From contig PLNP01000011.1 of NCBI GenBank assembly GCA_003142815.1, positions 81,812-145,811 of the forward strand: DNA of 64,000 nucleotides, read 5' to 3'. The position numbers and the translations under genes were made by a program. This DNA is from Rhodanobacteraceae bacterium (GTDB lineage: Bacteria; Pseudomonadota; Gammaproteobacteria; Xanthomonadales; Rhodanobacteraceae). The notes under the pieces were generated by a model. The model made no database searches and was not told where the DNA came from. It was given only the letters and a program-made list of their open reading frames with translations. Of the stretch, positions 1 through 11,254 are shown in pieces (position 1 is the stretch's first letter; each line of letters opens with the position of its first letter).

Positions 1-478
<478 letters not shown>

Positions 479-559
479 TTATCAATGTGTCGGAACGAAA
501 TTCGTGTGGGGATACGGCGTGCGCAAAGCGCACCGCGTACCAGTTTGGCAACCAGCCGC

Positions 560-1342
560 TCAGTCCTGCGCCGACGGCGGGCGTCCCACCGGGATCAGGT
601 CGAACTGGCGGGCCTTGACGTAATCGTCGATGGCGCGGATGTCCTTCTCCTCGAAGAAGCCCGCCCACGCTGGCATGCCCTTCTCCTGCCGGCCCGCCAT
701 CGTGATGCTCAGGAACTGCTCGAAGCTCATGCCGTTGCCGAGCGACTTGCGCAGGTCCGGCGCGATCTCGCCGCCGACGGCGTCGCCGCCGTGGCAGCGA
801 AAGCAGTAGGAATTGTATTGCTCGTAGCCGTTAAAGACGGAGGCAGTGACATGTTTCTGGTCGGCGCTGGTGAACACCGCGAAGTCGGTTTTCACAGTCT
901 TGCCATCCGCGGTCTTGTAGGTGTGACTCGCGGCCGCGCCGCCGGCCTTCTCGGCAACGGCGTTGCCGACGTCAGCCTTGGCTGAACCGCTGTCGCTGCC
1001 CAGCGACAGAATCCACTTCACCATCACCGTCAGATCGGCGTTGCTGAGCTGTGGGTGCGGCGTCATCGGCACGTCGCCCCAATTGCCCGCACTGCCCTTC
1101 TTGACCCTCTGCACCAGCGTCTGGACGATCGCGTCGCCCTTGCCGGCATAACGCCTGGCAAACTCCTGGTAGGCCGGACCGACCAGCTTGTGATCGACGG
1201 CGTGGCAGGAAAAACAGTCGCTGGCGCGCGATTTGGCCTCGCCCTCCGGCGTCCTGGTGTCGGCGGCGTGCAGCGCCAGCGGGGCGGCCAGCCCGAGGAC
1301 GAGGGCCAGCACGGCCCGCGACGGCGTGAACAGCTGATGCAT
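560..1342 (-). CDS. xoxG: diheme c-type cytochrome, XoxG-like electron acceptor of methanol dehydrogenase
   Basis: 260 residues with an N-terminal signal peptide ending near LALHAA. There are two haem sites: CFSCH at 43-47, followed by a class I cytochrome fold with a likely axial Met in VPMTPHP (93), and CFRCH at 180-184 with a second likely axial Met in KGMPAWAG. XoxG proteins usually carry a single haem, so this one looks like a c551/c5-type domain fused in front of a XoxG-like domain. It should accept electrons from XoxF in the periplasm. It is 47 bp downstream of xoxJ in the same operon. The diheme cytochrome call is certain; the XoxG role rests on neighbours. Confidence 0.87.
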   Translation of the reverse strand: MHQLFTPSRAVLALVLGLAAPLALHAADTRTPEGEAKSRASDCFSCHAVDHKLVGPAYQEFARRYAGKGDAIVQTLVQRVKKGSAGNWGDVPMTPHPQLSNADLTVMVKWILSLGSDSGSAKADVGNAVAEKAGGAAASHTYKTADGKTVKTDFAVFTSADQKHVTASVFNGYEQYNSYCFRCHGGDAVGGEIAPDLRKSLGNGMSFEQFLSITMAGRQEKGMPAWAGFFEEKDIRAIDDYVKARQFDLIPVGRPPSAQD

Positions 1343-1389
1343 TCGTGTGTGCTCTGCTCTGTAGGGGGGCGTTCGTCTGAGGGATGACG

Positions 1390-2235
1390 CTACAAATCGT
1401 TCATCGTGCTACCGGCGCCCGCGCCGGTCATCTCAACGCCATGCTTCTTCAGGATCGCCTGCAGCTGCGGACGGTTGGTTTTGATCAGCACGTCCAGGCG
1501 CGTCTTCAACGCCTGGTCGTCCTTGCGTACCGCCATCGACATCGGGAACGAGTACATCTCCGGCGAACCGGTGGCGCGAGAGTTCGGCAGCGTCACCGTG
1601 GTCAGATCGGGGAAGGCCTTGAGGTAGGCGCCAATCGATGGCTGCCAGGTGATCATCACGTCGACCGTCCCGTTCTCGACAGCCTCCAGCACGCTGCGTG
1701 GCGAGGTACCGCTCTTGCCGCCGACATCGTAGGGCTTGGCTGTGGTGACCATGCCGCGCAGCTGCAGCCCGGTCTCGACCGGCGTCTCCGACTCGAAGCC
1801 GACCTTGAGCTTGCGCAGCTCTGGCGAATTCAGGCTCTTGAGGTCGTAACCCTTGTCTTTCTTGAACACGAACACGTACGAGGACACGTAGTACGGGTCC
1901 GTCGTCAGCTCCTCCTGGTTGCCGTAAGGCATGTTCATGACCACATCGCAATGGCCATTGTCGAGGTTGCGCGACAGGAACTCGGAGAAGCCGCCGTGGC
2001 CGCGCGTGTCGGCCCAGGCGTAGTCGACCGTCGTGCCCAGCTTGCCGGCTACGTATTGTGCGACTTCATTCTCGAAGCCCTTGCCGTCGCGATCGGAATA
2101 AGGCAGGTAGTTCGGATCCGCGCAGACCTTGAGTGTACCGCCGTCGTGGCCGGTGGCCTGTGCCGCCGGCGACAACACGGCGGCGCACACCAGTGCGCCG
2201 GCCACAAACATTATCACTGTGGTTATGTGCTTCAT
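1390..2235 (-). CDS. xoxJ: XoxJ-like periplasmic substrate-binding-type protein of the methanol dehydrogenase operon
   Basis: 281 residues from the ATG at 2235, preceded by a GGAGA ribosome site; a longer reading upstream would lose the signal peptide MKHITTVIMFVAGALVCAAV. The mature part begins LKVCADPNYLPYSD, typical of family 3 solute-binding proteins, and has the quinoprotein-associated form (MNMPYGNQEELTTDPYY). XoxJ/MoxJ proteins are thought to help activate or mature the PQQ dehydrogenase rather than to import a solute. It lies between xoxF (82 bp gap) and xoxG (47 bp gap), the classical xoxFJG order. Confidence 0.9.
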   Translation of the reverse strand: MKHITTVIMFVAGALVCAAVLSPAAQATGHDGGTLKVCADPNYLPYSDRDGKGFENEVAQYVAGKLGTTVDYAWADTRGHGGFSEFLSRNLDNGHCDVVMNMPYGNQEELTTDPYYVSSYVFVFKKDKGYDLKSLNSPELRKLKVGFESETPVETGLQLRGMVTTAKPYDVGGKSGTSPRSVLEAVENGTVDVMITWQPSIGAYLKAFPDLTTVTLPNSRATGSPEMYSFPMSMAVRKDDQALKTRLDVLIKTNRPQLQAILKKHGVEMTGAGAGSTMNDL

Positions 2236-2317
2236 GAAGGTCTCCACGCGCTGTTGTTTGGATGAACGACGCCGGCGCGATGCCACGGAAACGGGCATCG
2301 CGCCGGCGTCGCTTGGA

Positions 2318-4123
2318 TCAGTTGAGGGCAAACACCATCAACGTGCCACCGAGGTTGGTGTATTCGCCGAGAGTAGCGGCGGCACCGACCCCACCGAGGC
2401 CTTCGGTGGCCTTGGTCAGCCCGTTGGACAGGCCGATCCCGGCCCAGCCACCAATGCCACTGAGCACCGCCACATACTGCTTGCCAGCATACGTGTAAGT
2501 CATCGGGTTGCCGATGATTCCCGACGGGCACTTGAACTGCCACAGCACCTTGCCGGTCTTCAGATCGACCGCGCGGAACCAGCCGGTCAGCGTGCCATCG
2601 AAGGCCACGCCGCCCTTGGTGGTCAGCGCGCCGCCCCAAGTCTGGAAACGATCATCGATAGCCCACTTGGTCTCGCCGGTCATCGGATTGAAGGCGATGA
2701 AGCGTCCGCCGACGTCACCGTGGTTGTACGGGTACATGTTCACCAGCGCACCGACGTACGGGAAGCCCGCCTTGTACTTCACGTTGAAGGCCTGGTAGTC
2801 CATGCATAAATGGTTGGTCGGCACAATGAACAGGCCGCTGGCCGGGTCATAGGCTGCCGGCCCCTCGTTCTTCGAGCCCTGCGAGGACGGACAGATGTCC
2901 TTCACGTTGACGTCTTCCTTGGTCATCTTGTCGGCATTGACCACCGGACGGCCGGTCTTCATGTCAATAGAGCTGGCCCAGTTGACGGTGGAGTCGAACT
3001 TGTGTGCGGCGAGCAGCTTGCCGTCGCGACGATCCCACACATAGGCGAAGCCGTTGCGGTCGAAGTGGGTCAGCGTCGGCACCGACTTGCCATCGACCAG
3101 GGTGTCGGTGAGGATGCTCTCGTTGATGCCGTCATAGTCCCACTCGTCGTGCGGGGTCATCTGGAACACCCACTTGGCCTCGCCGGTGTCCGGATCGCGG
3201 GCCATGATGGACATCGAGTACTTGTTGTCGCCCGGGCGCTGCGTCGGGTTCCAGGTGCCTGGGTTGCCGGTGCCGTAGAACAGCAGGTTGAGTTTCGGAT
3301 CGTAGGTGTACCAGCCCCAGGTGGTGCCGCCGCCAAGCTTCCACTGGTCGCCTTGCCAGGACTTCAGGCTCGAGTCCTTGCCGACCGGCTTGCCGGTGGC
3401 GCCGTCGATGGTCTTGGCCGGGTCGAACTTGATCTGCTCATCCGGGCCGGTGCTGTAGGCGCGCCACAGCTGCTTGCCGGTGTCGATGGCGTTGGCGGTG
3501 ATGTAACCGCGCACGCCGTATTCGCCGCCGGCGACGCCGGTGATCACCTTGTCCTTGATGACGATGGGCGCCATCGTCTGGGTCCCGCCCAGTTCTGGAT
3601 CGGTGTTCTTCGCCTGCCATTTGACCTTGCCGGTCGCGGCGTCCAGCGCGTAAAGGTTGCCGTCAAGTGCATTGGCGAAAATCATCCCGTCGCCGTAGGC
3701 GGCACCGCGGTTGACCACATCGCAGCAGGCCACGGAAGGTGCAAACTTGTCCTGGTCAGGCGTGAAGCTCCAGAGCATGCGGCCAGGATCTTTCAGCGAG
3801 ACCGCGTAGACATGGTTCGGAAACGAACTCTCGAAGTACATCACGTCGCCGACTACCAGCGGCTGGCCCTCGTGGCCACGCAATGAGCCGGTCGACATGG
3901 TCCAGGCCACGTGCAGGTCCTTCACGTTGCCAGCAGTGATTTGATCCAGCGCGCTGTAACGCTGGGCGCTGTAGTTGCCGGTGGGCATGACCCATTGGTT
4001 GGGGTCCTTGGCCATCTGCATCAGCTGGTCGTTCGCCAACGCGCCGACCGCAGGCAGGCTGAGGCCGAGCCCGAGCCCGAGGATGATGGACCATTTGCGG
4101 GAACGTACGGGTGTGATTTGCAT
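2318..4123 (-). CDS. xoxF: lanthanide-dependent PQQ methanol dehydrogenase
   Basis: 601 residues from the ATG at 4123 (AGGGA site upstream); an in-frame reading 29 codons longer lacks a signal sequence. The signal peptide ends near VGALA (30). Quinoprotein features are the vicinal disulfide pair in VACCDVV (133-134), metal-side Glu in GGEYGVRG (201) and Asn in GTGNPGTWN (287), and the catalytic stretch PHDEWDYDG (324-332). Asp331, two residues after catalytic Asp329, is the additional acidic ligand that distinguishes rare-earth XoxF enzymes from calcium MxaF, which has Ala there. It oxidises methanol to formaldehyde or formate in the periplasm. It heads the operon xoxF-xoxJ-xoxG-frmA. Confidence 0.95.
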   Translation of the reverse strand: MQITPVRSRKWSIILGLGLGLSLPAVGALANDQLMQMAKDPNQWVMPTGNYSAQRYSALDQITAGNVKDLHVAWTMSTGSLRGHEGQPLVVGDVMYFESSFPNHVYAVSLKDPGRMLWSFTPDQDKFAPSVACCDVVNRGAAYGDGMIFANALDGNLYALDAATGKVKWQAKNTDPELGGTQTMAPIVIKDKVITGVAGGEYGVRGYITANAIDTGKQLWRAYSTGPDEQIKFDPAKTIDGATGKPVGKDSSLKSWQGDQWKLGGGTTWGWYTYDPKLNLLFYGTGNPGTWNPTQRPGDNKYSMSIMARDPDTGEAKWVFQMTPHDEWDYDGINESILTDTLVDGKSVPTLTHFDRNGFAYVWDRRDGKLLAAHKFDSTVNWASSIDMKTGRPVVNADKMTKEDVNVKDICPSSQGSKNEGPAAYDPASGLFIVPTNHLCMDYQAFNVKYKAGFPYVGALVNMYPYNHGDVGGRFIAFNPMTGETKWAIDDRFQTWGGALTTKGGVAFDGTLTGWFRAVDLKTGKVLWQFKCPSGIIGNPMTYTYAGKQYVAVLSGIGGWAGIGLSNGLTKATEGLGGVGAAATLGEYTNLGGTLMVFALN

Positions 4124-4311
4124 GGTGAATTCCCTGTGCCGTGGAGCGTGTCGAATGGGCGACCGCGAGGACGCCCGGAGCCATCGTGCGTATCTATCAT
4201 ACATAAGCAATCCGTGTGCCAGCCGTCGGCATCGTTGAACAATCCATCTAAATCAATCGCATGCAGGGGCCGTGGCCGGCACGTTCAGCGGCCGGCGGCG
4301 CAACCGCTGTG

Positions 4312-4581
4312 CTCATTCCGAAACAGTCGGTGCTGCACTTTTGGCTCACCGCTCTCCGCCATGCGTGGGCGAACGGCGCGCCGATCAAGCTGATGTTTCA
4401 GGACGAAGCGCGGTTCGGCCGCATCAGTGACGTACGGCGGTGTTGGGCTCCCAAGCCTGTGCGGCCGCTCTGTCAGGCCATGCTCACGCACGACTACACC
4501 TACGCCTATGCAGCAGTCGACGTGCAATCGGGTGAACTCGATACTCTGGCGCTGCCGCACATCAACAACGACTGCATGCAA
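4312..4581 (+). pseudogene. IS630-family transposase fragment
   Basis: The + frame reads KQSVLHFWLTALRHAW then FQDEARFGR, the first acidic motif of IS630-family DDE transposases, followed by CWAPKPVRPLCQA and DYTYAYAAVDV. The N-terminal helix-turn-helix part is missing, and the frame loses similarity after HINNDCMQ, before the second and third catalytic acids. No terminal inverted repeats were recognised, so this is a two-sided truncated remnant lying just upstream of the xoxF promoter side. Confidence 0.75.
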
Positions 4582-4965
4582 AGAGAGCTGGCCCCGGAAA
4601 TCTGCCCAGTGCGATAGGTGTCTGCTCGCTGAGGCGATGATACGCCTCGTGTTTTGAGGAGCAGATAGTGCGGTGCGTTTCGTCTTGCGTGGTATACATA
4701 CTCCTTCTTGTCATGTTATGCCCCACACACAAAATTCCTGACAGGCTCCCTATTATCCATACGGTTTCATTCTCAGCTTTCTGGTTGTCGTAGTCTGGCT
4801 GCTGTGGCCGCAGCCGACGTATCGCCCATTGCTGCACTTGTGTTCGGTACGGTCGCGGCAGTCGTGCTTTGGATCGTCATCACGTATTCGTTGTACGCGC
4901 CGAGCGTTCGGATGAGTTCCCTCACAGGCTGAGCGCCTGCGCAAGGACGGGAGTCTGTTCCTAGT
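4582..4965. other. intergenic stretch without a recognised gene; contains an imperfect hairpin
   Basis: No convincing coding frame. An inverted repeat lies at 4621-4665: TCTGCTC (4621-4627) pairs with GAGCAGA (4659-4665), and inside it GAGGCG (4631-4636) pairs with CGCCTC (4643-4648). It may be debris of the IS insertion or a small structured element. The rest is unremarkable and runs into the start of the PLP-enzyme gene. Confidence 0.4.
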
Positions 4966-6132
4966 ATGGACCTTAGCTGGATCCTCAACCACCTTGGCGA
5001 AGACCGCGAACGCTATTTCGGCGCGGTCGCGCCGCCGATCGTGCAGTCGTCGATCTTCGCGTTTCCGAGCGTCGCGGCGATGCGCGCGGGATTTCGCGAC
5101 CAACTCGGGAGCCACGTCTACACGCGCGGCAACAATCCGACCGTCGAAATCCTGAGGAAGAAGGTCGCGGCGCTCGAAGGCGCCGAGGATTGCCTGATGT
5201 TCGGCAGCGGCGCGGCGGCGATGTCCGCCGGTGTGATCGCCTGCGTCACCGGTGGCGACCACGTGGTCTGCGTCGCGCGGCCATACAGCTGGACGCGCGC
5301 GCTGCTGCAGGATCTGCTGGGTCGGTTCGGGGTGGCGACGAGCTTCGTCGATGGCACCGACGTCGCCAACTTCGAGGCGGCGATCAACGACAGGACGCGG
5401 CTGATCGTGCTCGAAAGCCCGAACTCGATGACGTTCGAGCAGCAGGACCTCGCTGCGGTGGCGGCCATCGCCCGCGCGCGCGGAATTCGCACGATCTGCG
5501 ACAACAGTTACGCGACGCCACTGAACCAGTCACCGATTGCGCTCGGCATCGATCTGGTCGCGCACTCGGCGACGAAATATCTGAATGGCCACAGCGACGT
5601 CGTCGCTGGTGCGTTATGCGGAACGGCGGCGCTGATTCGAGACGTATTCCGCGGACCCTACATGACATTGGGCGCAATTCTTGCGCCGCATGATGCGTGG
5701 TTGATGATCCGCGGCCTGCGTACGTTGCCGATCCGCATGCAGCGCATCGCCGCGACGACAGGAAAAGTCCTCGCGTTTCTGCAAGCGCATCCGCGCGTGC
5801 GCCGCGTGTATTCGCCGCATGCGAGCGGCAATCCGCAATGGGGATTGAGCGATCGTCAGCTGAGTGGTGCGAGCGGTCTGCTGACGATCGAACTTCATGC
5901 ACCCGACATCGCCGCGATCGAGCGTTTCTGCGACGGCCTCACGCGTTTTCTGATGACGGTGTCCTGGGGCGGCTACGAATCGCTCGCGTTTCCGGTCTGC
6001 GCCGTGTTCGCGGCTGACGCGCCGATGCATCCGCCGCATGGCGTGCCGCTCACCCTGGTGCGCCTGTCGATCGGGCTCGAAGAGCCTGACGTTTTGATCG
6101 CCGACCTTGAAAGTGCGTTCGCGCGATTGTAG
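4966..6132 (+). CDS. PLP-dependent Cys/Met metabolism enzyme (cystathionine gamma-lyase / beta-lyase family)
   Basis: 388 residues of the fold-type I trans-sulphuration family. Visible landmarks are the N-terminal VAPPIVQSSIFAFPS, the phosphate-binding FGSGAAAMSAG, the YTRGNNPTVE strand, and the PLP lysine in HSATKYLNGHSDVVAG (about residue 207). Members cleave or form the C-S bond of cystathionine, homocysteine or methionine. Which reaction is catalysed cannot be told from the sequence; the C-terminal WGGYESL is typical of beta-lyase/MetC-like members. It stands alone, 8 bp from the end of a convergent membrane-protein gene. Confidence 0.88.
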   Translation: MDLSWILNHLGEDRERYFGAVAPPIVQSSIFAFPSVAAMRAGFRDQLGSHVYTRGNNPTVEILRKKVAALEGAEDCLMFGSGAAAMSAGVIACVTGGDHVVCVARPYSWTRALLQDLLGRFGVATSFVDGTDVANFEAAINDRTRLIVLESPNSMTFEQQDLAAVAAIARARGIRTICDNSYATPLNQSPIALGIDLVAHSATKYLNGHSDVVAGALCGTAALIRDVFRGPYMTLGAILAPHDAWLMIRGLRTLPIRMQRIAATTGKVLAFLQAHPRVRRVYSPHASGNPQWGLSDRQLSGASGLLTIELHAPDIAAIERFCDGLTRFLMTVSWGGYESLAFPVCAVFAADAPMHPPHGVPLTLVRLSIGLEEPDVLIADLESAFARL

Positions 6133-6139
6133 CCCGCGG

Positions 6140-6565
6140 TCAATGCGCGACCGCGAACAGGCGCCAACTGAGCACGGCGGTGGCGACGGCGAGCAGGGTC
6201 AGGACCAGTGCTGCGATGTTCAGCCTGCGGCCGATCAGCTTCGCGACTTCATCGTGCCGGATCGGTGTGTCGTGCAATACGCGCCATGATGCCGGCGGCC
6301 AGCGCCGCTGTTCGAGCGTCGCGCGTGCGAGCCACGCCGCATAGCCGGCAAGCAGCAGCAGGCAAAGGCCGCTCGCAATCATGGCGAGGCCGATCCCGCG
6401 GCGCAGTTGCACTATGAGTTGCCCGGTCGGCAACCTGTCGGCGAGATGGGTCATCCAGTGCTGGAACGCAAACACGAGAATGATCGCGGCGAGCGCCGCC
6501 AGCGCAAGGACGACCGCGGTCACGCGTCGCACCCGCCTGTCGGCGGGTTGGATGTCGGTAGTCAT
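6140..6565 (-). CDS. small three-helix membrane protein of unknown function
   Basis: 141 residues with three hydrophobic segments (about 15-35, 56-78 and 118-138) and short charged loops, so an inner-membrane protein is expected. I recognise no family or catalytic motif. It converges on the PLP-enzyme gene and is divergent from the downstream lipoprotein gene, 106 bp apart. Confidence 0.65.
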   Translation of the reverse strand: MTTDIQPADRRVRRVTAVVLALAALAAIILVFAFQHWMTHLADRLPTGQLIVQLRRGIGLAMIASGLCLLLLAGYAAWLARATLEQRRWPPASWRVLHDTPIRHDEVAKLIGRRLNIAALVLTLLAVATAVLSWRLFAVAH

Positions 6566-6671
6566 GCGCTATCCCCGAAAAGACGCGCGCACTATAGCGA
6601 ACGCGATCCGTACGCGTCGTGCCGCCCGTCGCCGAATCGCCGCGCCGCTCGTGACTGGTATCCTTGTTGCC

Positions 6672-7640
6672 ATGAACCGATTGCTCCTGCTGCCGTTCCT
6701 GTTGCTGTCGCTGGTCGCTTGCCAGACCCTGCGGCATGCCGAGCTCATTCATGCCGAGGCAAAGATGAAAGGCGGGCAGGGCGTATCCGTCGCGTTGCTC
6801 AAAGGCGAATTCGACAACCATGAACAGGTCTGGACCTCGCGCGAGAAATCTGCCGCCGCGATCGTTCCGCCGCATGTCGTGATCACGTTGGCAACGACGC
6901 CTCGCGACGACTGGTCGGTCTGGTATATCCATCTCGATGCGGCGACCCCAATCGACGCGGTTTGGGCGATGCAGCTTGTCCACAGTGCGGGCGCGGCGTC
7001 CACGCTGTTGCCGTATCGCGCGCTCATTGCGGCGCCTGCAACCGGTGCCAGTTTCGATGCGACGCAGTGGACGCCGCTCGACGCTTGCTCATTGGGCGGG
7101 ACGATCACGGCGACGAGCATCCATGTCACCGCGAATGTCGCGGCGTGCGCAGCCATCGTGCCGGGCATCGGCGCGCAAGCGGCGTTGTTGCCGTTGGCGA
7201 TCGAACGCGAAGGCGAGTGGCTGCATGTGCGCCTCTATGCCGATCAGGCGCGCGGCGTGGATGTGCGCGAGGACGCGCGCAAGGTGCAAGTGTTCGGCGG
7301 ATGGGCCGCGATCAATGGCGCGGGTCCGCAAGGCGCAGGCGACAGCAACGACTGGCACATGAATCGCGCGATTCGCCTCGGCAACGAGGGCGGCCGCGCG
7401 GTACTCACGTGGCGTGACGGCAAGCCATCGGGCTATTCGCTCGGCCTCGAACGCCTGACCTACCGCGAGGGCAATGTCCCGGTATTGAAACTTTCGGTCA
7501 TCAACGATGCCGGCGGCCGCACGCTCGCTTATGCGTGGGCGAACCCGGAAGCCACCCGCATCGGCATCAACCTCGGCTGGGTGCAGGTTGGGTTGGAGCG
7601 CGTTGGGCGGGTGACAGATCGCGACAGCGTTTCGAAGTAA
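6672..7640 (+). CDS. hypothetical outer-membrane or periplasmic lipoprotein
   Basis: 322 residues from the ATG at 6672, chosen because it gives a lipoprotein signal, MNRLLLLPFLLLSLVAC, with a lipobox LVAC. A longer frame upstream has no signal and runs through the promoter region. The rest has beta-rich, Trp/Ala-rich character and no motif I can assign. Base usage matches its high-GC neighbours. Confidence 0.65.
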   Translation: MNRLLLLPFLLLSLVACQTLRHAELIHAEAKMKGGQGVSVALLKGEFDNHEQVWTSREKSAAAIVPPHVVITLATTPRDDWSVWYIHLDAATPIDAVWAMQLVHSAGAASTLLPYRALIAAPATGASFDATQWTPLDACSLGGTITATSIHVTANVAACAAIVPGIGAQAALLPLAIEREGEWLHVRLYADQARGVDVREDARKVQVFGGWAAINGAGPQGAGDSNDWHMNRAIRLGNEGGRAVLTWRDGKPSGYSLGLERLTYREGNVPVLKLSVINDAGGRTLAYAWANPEATRIGINLGWVQVGLERVGRVTDRDSVSK

Positions 7641-7736
7641 GTGACGCGACCATCAGCTGGAGCGATTCCGAAAGACGCTCCGTCACCGCTGCGGATATCC
7701 ATCATTTTGATCAACTACAACCAACCAAACTGACCA

Positions 7737-8331
7737 ATGAAGATCGCGCATTCTGACCAAGAGCAACCGTCCTTGAGGTTGGCGTCCAACCGGACCAACA
7801 AGAACGACGTTGGTAAGGAAGTCAACATGAGGACGAGGTATAGTTGGTATTGCGTAGGAGACTTCTCCGAACCACTGGGGAGTGGGGAACATGCTAAAGA
7901 ATCGGCGGGGCATCTGCTTGGCATGGAGCATGATCCCCGAAACGCAAATATAGGCGGCGGTAACATCCCATCGTGCCCGTGGTCCTTTGGCCATCGTCGA
8001 TCAGACGGTGCGGCGCGCTTCCATTTCCGCTCGATCATGGCGTACTGGCAGGCTGGTTCAGGGACCGGAGGTCCCGCTGGATGCGGTAGTTCCGCGAACT
8101 GCCCGCAGATTGACGCGTATTCCGACCCCTCCTTGGAATGGGATGGTGTAAACGACGGTGTCAATACGCCACCTTACGAATTGCAGGCCCTAGGAACTCT
8201 GGCTGGCGCTTGGCCAATCGGCGTATCGACTGCAACATCCTCTCAAAAGGCTGCTCGCGCCAACGACACCCTCCCACGCTTGGCGCCCATCGTCGAAGCG
8301 TTCTATGCTCGGCCCGATGAGATATTCGCCA

Positions 8332-8348
<17 letters not shown>
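7737..8348 (+). pseudogene. remnant of a secreted zinc metalloprotease (reprolysin-like / peptidyl-Asp type), N-terminus missing
   Basis: The reading contains HLLGMEHDP, the second half of an extended zinc motif HExxHxxGxxHD, but the leading His-Glu is replaced (ESAGH instead of HExxH). There is no signal peptide or propeptide. Further on, FRSIMAY, DAYSDPS and RANDTLPRLAPIVEAF match the C-terminal part of this protease class. It ends IFANGFEN, a short C-terminal tail I associate with secreted proteins of this bacterial group. The loss of the zinc ligand and N-terminus suggests a dead gene. It is more AT-rich than its surroundings and overlaps the next gene by 17 bp. Confidence 0.5.
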
Positions 8349-11036
<2,688 letters not shown>

Positions 11037-11086
11037 TGCATTTCTCCAGCGTCGCCGGCGTGGCCGGCAGCGCACTGTGATTGGTC

Positions 11087-11229
11087 GTCATTCCGGCGAA
11101 GGCCGGACTGCGTTTGCAGGAGCAAACGCGAACGGCGCAGCAGGGCCGAAGGCTGAGCCGCAAGATGCGGCGAATAATCCATCGTGCTTTTGAAGATCAA
11201 GCTGGATCCCGGCTTTCGCCGGGATGACG
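11087..11229. repeat. palindromic intergenic element (GTCATTCCGGCGAAGGCCGG ends)
   Basis: The left end GTCATTCCGGCGAAGGCCGG (from 11087) is mirrored by CCCGGCTTTCGCCGGGATGAC (to about 11228), giving an element of roughly 143 bp with inverted ends. An inner palindrome GCGTTTGC-AGGA-GCAAACGC lies at 11110-11130. It occupies the gap between fadN and fadA. Short copies of the same family occur at 27169-27194 and 59496-59521. It looks like a REP/MITE-type dispersed repeat. Confidence 0.75.
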
Positions 11230-11254
11230 AGTATGTTTGCTTGCCGTGAGGCCA

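Noticed and set aside
2318..4123. Calcium-type methanol dehydrogenase MxaF or an ethanol dehydrogenase
   Set aside because: The Asp two residues after the catalytic Asp (WDYDG) and the xoxJ-xoxG neighbours point to XoxF; no mxaI-like small subunit is present.
4621..4665. Hairpin near the IS630 fragment as a riboswitch or terminator
   Set aside because: Stem is interrupted and has no T-run or conserved core that I recognise.
11110..11130. GTTTGCAGGAGCAAAC as a second PsrA operator
   Set aside because: The half-sites are in the opposite order (GTTTG...CAAAC instead of CAAAC...GTTTG), and it is part of a repeat element.
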